Shown: in pieces, positions 23,932-25,922 of the stretch
How the letters are laid out: every line of letters begins with the position of its first letter
Numbering within the stretch: position 1 is the first letter of the stretch
DNA from: Promethearchaeota archaeon
Lineage (GTDB): Archaea; Asgardarchaeota; Lokiarchaeia; Sigynarchaeales; SOKP01
Direction of reading: 5' to 3'
Length of the DNA stretch: 25,922 nt
NCBI GenBank assembly: GCA_019057775.1
Contig: JAHLWT010000222.1
Coordinates: 1-25,922 of the forward strand
The notes under the pieces: model-generated
Told to the model about the DNA's origin: nothing
The model's input: the letters and a program-made list of their open reading frames with translations, nothing else
The model's database searches: none
Translations under genes and position numbers: made by a program

Positions 23932-25647
23932 CTAATTGTATACGCTGAAGGGAATTTTGGTTTTCATTTTTAATTCACTCAGACCCATCTCTTCGGCAAG
24001 AACCTTGATATCAGGGTCCATCTCTTCCAGACGGTAAACTGCTTTGTATCTACCTTTAGTCTTCTGTAGGGGACTTTCGATAAAAGTTGCCAGTCGGATA
24101 GCAGAAAGTTTTTCTAGTAGAGCATCTGGTGTCCCCGTAAATCCCGCCTTTTCCCTTGCCCTCTTACTTGCTACCATGACCAGGAGAAAGGCCAGAAGAC
24201 ATATAAATCCGTGGACCTCTATCTTCTGGTCGGTCCAGTGGTATTGTGGTCTTAAGGCCAGATGAAAAGGATTCTTTATTCTCTTAAAAACACTCTCTAT
24301 CTTCGATTGTCCCCAATAAGCTAAGATAATCTCTTTGGTGCTCCAATCGTGTTGATTGGTAATTAATATACGACGCCCAAATTTATGGTCTTTTAGAAGA
24401 TTAAACTCTTTCTTGTCTACCCAAAAATCAAGGTCAAAGGCATCTTCTTTGACGTGCTTAAGTTTCCAGCGAATAAGATTTTCAGGAAGACAAGTAGTTA
24501 ACGATTCTATCTTTTTCTCTAAGTCCTCCTTACTCCTTTTTTTACCCCTTTTGCTGGCTTGTTTAATCCTTGCTTTTAATTTATGAAGTTTGGTAAATAT
24601 TCTTTCTATATCTTTTTCAAGTCCTTTGATCTGTCCTTTACGAAGTTTTTCGGAAATATATACCACACAAGTTAGATCAAGTTCCCAGATCCTGGTGCGG
24701 AGGCGGTAATACTCAAGTTCATAATTATTTACTGCTATTATCTTTAGATTATTATTAGCTTTTTTAATTAAATCTTTATGCTGATAAGGGGATAGGGCAC
24801 CGATAAAATGAATATTCCGATCTACATCCTTTAGAATTTCCTTGGAGTTATTTCCCTGATCAAATACTAAGGTGATATTCTCCAGTGAACCGGCAATAGC
24901 CTTAAATCTGGCCAGTATCTTCTGGAAATTATCTTTAAAGACCACCTTATCAGAAAGGTTGCCTTGATAAACCTGGTGAAAAAGGGGAATCTGATCTCGA
25001 GACACCAGTAATAATAATCCGAATTGTCTTAGATCCATCCTCTTTTGTTTATTTCTACCCCTTTGGGCAAGGCTACGCTTTTGGTTATTAGAATCAATAT
25101 AGGTGAAAAAATTACTGGTATCATAAAGTAGAGTATCAAGGGTTATTCCTTCTTTTTCTATTAGTACTTGAAGTATATCTTCTTCTACCTGGTGAATAGC
25201 GGCAAGCGGGAAGGCTTCCATCTGATCCCAAAAATGCTGACTGTCCAGTTTATTTAAAGACATCCGCAAAAGATAAGACAGACTGGTATACCTGGCCCAT
25301 CCCTCATACCAGCCCCTTTTGCTGGTAGGTTTACCTATTCTACCTATAGCAGCCAATAATAGGGAACCACCTACGGTAAAACCATTCCGCAATTGCTTAG
25401 ACTTTAGGTGTCTATTTATAGATGGTACAATTTGGAGTTCTTCCGCAATATTAAGCATAATTGCAACCAGCCCATGACTATAACTATGGACTTTTTTAGG
25501 GATACCTTCTTTTAGTCTTTTAAAAAGGGTGGCAGCGCTGCCGAGATATTCCAGGATAACGGGTCTTGGTTTACCATTAACCCTCCGGGATTCAACTATA
25601 GACCAGTAATTATGTCCTCTGGATTTTCTTTTCTGTAATGTTGCCAT
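23932..25647 (-). CDS. IS1634-family DDE transposase
   Basis: 571 residues from the ATG at 25647. The frame continues 18 codons upstream, but the family N-terminus begins at MATLQKRKSRGHNYWSIVE, with RRVNGKPRPVILEYLGS next. DDE residues: Asp in LLYDTSNFFTYI, Asp in LVFDQGNNSKE, Glu in WGQSKIESVFKRIKNP; the HLALRPQYHWTDQKIEVHGF block after the Glu is typical. A Lys/Arg-rich coiled region (ARIKQASKRGKKRSKEDLEK) precedes the Glu, in the insertion domain. It is intact, so the element may still be active. The ribosome site is weak, and the candidate promoter places the message start very near the ATG. Confidence 0.93.
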   Translation of the reverse strand: MATLQKRKSRGHNYWSIVESRRVNGKPRPVILEYLGSAATLFKRLKEGIPKKVHSYSHGLVAIMLNIAEELQIVPSINRHLKSKQLRNGFTVGGSLLLAAIGRIGKPTSKRGWYEGWARYTSLSYLLRMSLNKLDSQHFWDQMEAFPLAAIHQVEEDILQVLIEKEGITLDTLLYDTSNFFTYIDSNNQKRSLAQRGRNKQKRMDLRQFGLLLLVSRDQIPLFHQVYQGNLSDKVVFKDNFQKILARFKAIAGSLENITLVFDQGNNSKEILKDVDRNIHFIGALSPYQHKDLIKKANNNLKIIAVNNYELEYYRLRTRIWELDLTCVVYISEKLRKGQIKGLEKDIERIFTKLHKLKARIKQASKRGKKRSKEDLEKKIESLTTCLPENLIRWKLKHVKEDAFDLDFWVDKKEFNLLKDHKFGRRILITNQHDWSTKEIILAYWGQSKIESVFKRIKNPFHLALRPQYHWTDQKIEVHGFICLLAFLLVMVASKRAREKAGFTGTPDALLEKLSAIRLATFIESPLQKTKGRYKAVYRLEEMDPDIKVLAEEMGLSELKMKTKIPFSVYN

Positions 25648-25657
25648 ATTAGTGTAT

Positions 25658-25686
25658 ACCTTATCATAGATATATAGTGTTGTCAA
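25658..25686 (-). promoter_or_regulatory. Candidate transposase promoter
   Basis: TTGACA (25681-25686, minus strand) is a perfect -35 box; 17 bp further TAAGGT is a poor -10, with TATGAT at 12 bp as a too-close alternative. The repeat AGTGTATAC occurs here (25651-25659) and again at 25764-25772 in the otherwise gene-free DNA between the transposase start and the window end. I see nothing else in that stretch. Confidence 0.3.
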
Positions 25687-25709
25687 GGTTCTTAGTAACA
25701 ATTATTATT

Positions 25710-25725
25710 TATATATAAGGCTTTA
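25710..25725 (-). repeat. Inner inverted repeat, right copy
   Basis: On the minus strand this reads TAAAGCCTTATATATA, identical to 23897-23912. Confidence 0.55.
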
Positions 25726-25853
25726 TATAATTGTAGTAATCTTGTAGGCTTTGTACCTATATCAGTGTATACATATTTATGGTATTATAATGCCCTCAAA
25801 CCTATTGATTTTATTGGATAAATAAGCATTGGTACCTCTTTTAAGCTTGATTT

Positions 25854-25872
25854 TTTAGTAAACTCACGCTAG
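25854..25872 (-). repeat. Outer inverted repeat, right end of the IS
   Basis: On the minus strand CTAGCGTGAGTTTACTAAA, pairing with 23860-23878 (17 of 19). The 50 bp beyond it to the window end hold no visible feature. Confidence 0.55.
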
Positions 25873-25922
25873 ATGTTAGATGAGCCGAAGGTTGTTAAAT
25901 ATAAAGTGCTTATCATTTTTTT

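Larger units (their letters stand above)
23860..25872 (-). mobile_element. IS1634-type insertion sequence
   Basis: A single transposase gene is flanked by imperfect 19-bp inverted repeats at 23860-23878 and 25854-25872 (17 of 19 match; core CTAGCGTGA). The outermost CTAG is a palindrome and stands in direct orientation at both ends (23860-23863 and 25869-25872), so it could be a 4-bp target duplication, leaving an element of 23864-25868 with ends CGTGA. A second, perfect 16-bp inverted pair lies inside (23897-23912, 25710-25725) and would define an 1829-bp element instead, but no matching flank repeat is seen there. The transposase is certain; the exact ends are not. Confidence 0.6.

Noticed and set aside
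1..25922. CRISPR arrays, tRNA or rRNA genes, prophage genes, toxin-antitoxin pairs
   Set aside because: No spaced repeats, cloverleaf-like segments, rRNA motifs or recognisable phage or toxin proteins were seen on either strand.

Overview
The window is AT-rich DNA whose recognisable genes all lie on the minus strand. The gene set points to an anaerobic, fermentative or syntrophic bacterium. It includes a ferredoxin-dependent 2-oxoacid oxidoreductase, oxygen-sensitive Fe-S flavoenzymes of the 2,4-dienoyl-CoA reductase type, a B12-type mutase large subunit and a decayed tungsten aldehyde:ferredoxin oxidoreductase. A low-GC Firmicutes-like or Atribacterota-like host would fit, but nothing here fixes the phylum: there is no rRNA, tRNA or informational gene.

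Layout, right to left (the direction of transcription). 23860-25872 is an IS1634-type insertion sequence with one intact DDE transposase. Just downstream of it, and in the same direction, a run of 18 genes (23743 down to 3951) has gaps of 110 bp or less and behaves like one long catabolic operon. The order is: AtuA-type protein, its small partner, thiolase, crotonase, mutase large subunit, class III CoA-transferase, second thiolase, acyl-CoA carboxyltransferase, MaoC hydratase, 2-oxoacid:ferredoxin oxidoreductase alpha, an aminotransferase, ferredoxin-beta fusion, gamma, a type 1 solute-binding protein with no signal peptide, an MFS transporter, two short-chain dehydrogenases and an Fe-S flavoenzyme. 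After a 430-bp spacer with a plausible promoter and a dyad comes a second copy of the flavoenzyme and a small alpha/beta-barrel-like protein. These two are separated by a strong RNA hairpin. The left edge holds decayed DNA: a remnant with a YHS-like stretch, then an AOR pseudogene that runs off the window.

Reading of the system (inference). The operon looks built to import an organic acid, activate it by CoA transfer, rearrange and possibly decarboxylate a branched acyl-CoA (mutase plus carboxyltransferase), run modified beta-oxidation (crotonase, MaoC, SDRs, two thiolases), reduce enoyl or dienoyl bonds with the flavoenzymes, and link amino-acid-derived 2-oxoacids to acyl-CoA with reduced ferredoxin. 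It shares parts with the Pseudomonas atu terpene pathway (AtuA, SDRs, carboxyltransferase, enoyl-CoA hydratase) and with clostridial bai operons (two Fe-S flavoenzymes, SDRs, MFS carrier, class III CoA-transferase). It matches neither. The window contains no acyl-CoA ligase, acyl-CoA dehydrogenase/ETF, B12-binding mutase subunit, biotin carboxylase or biotin carrier protein. The substrate is therefore unknown.
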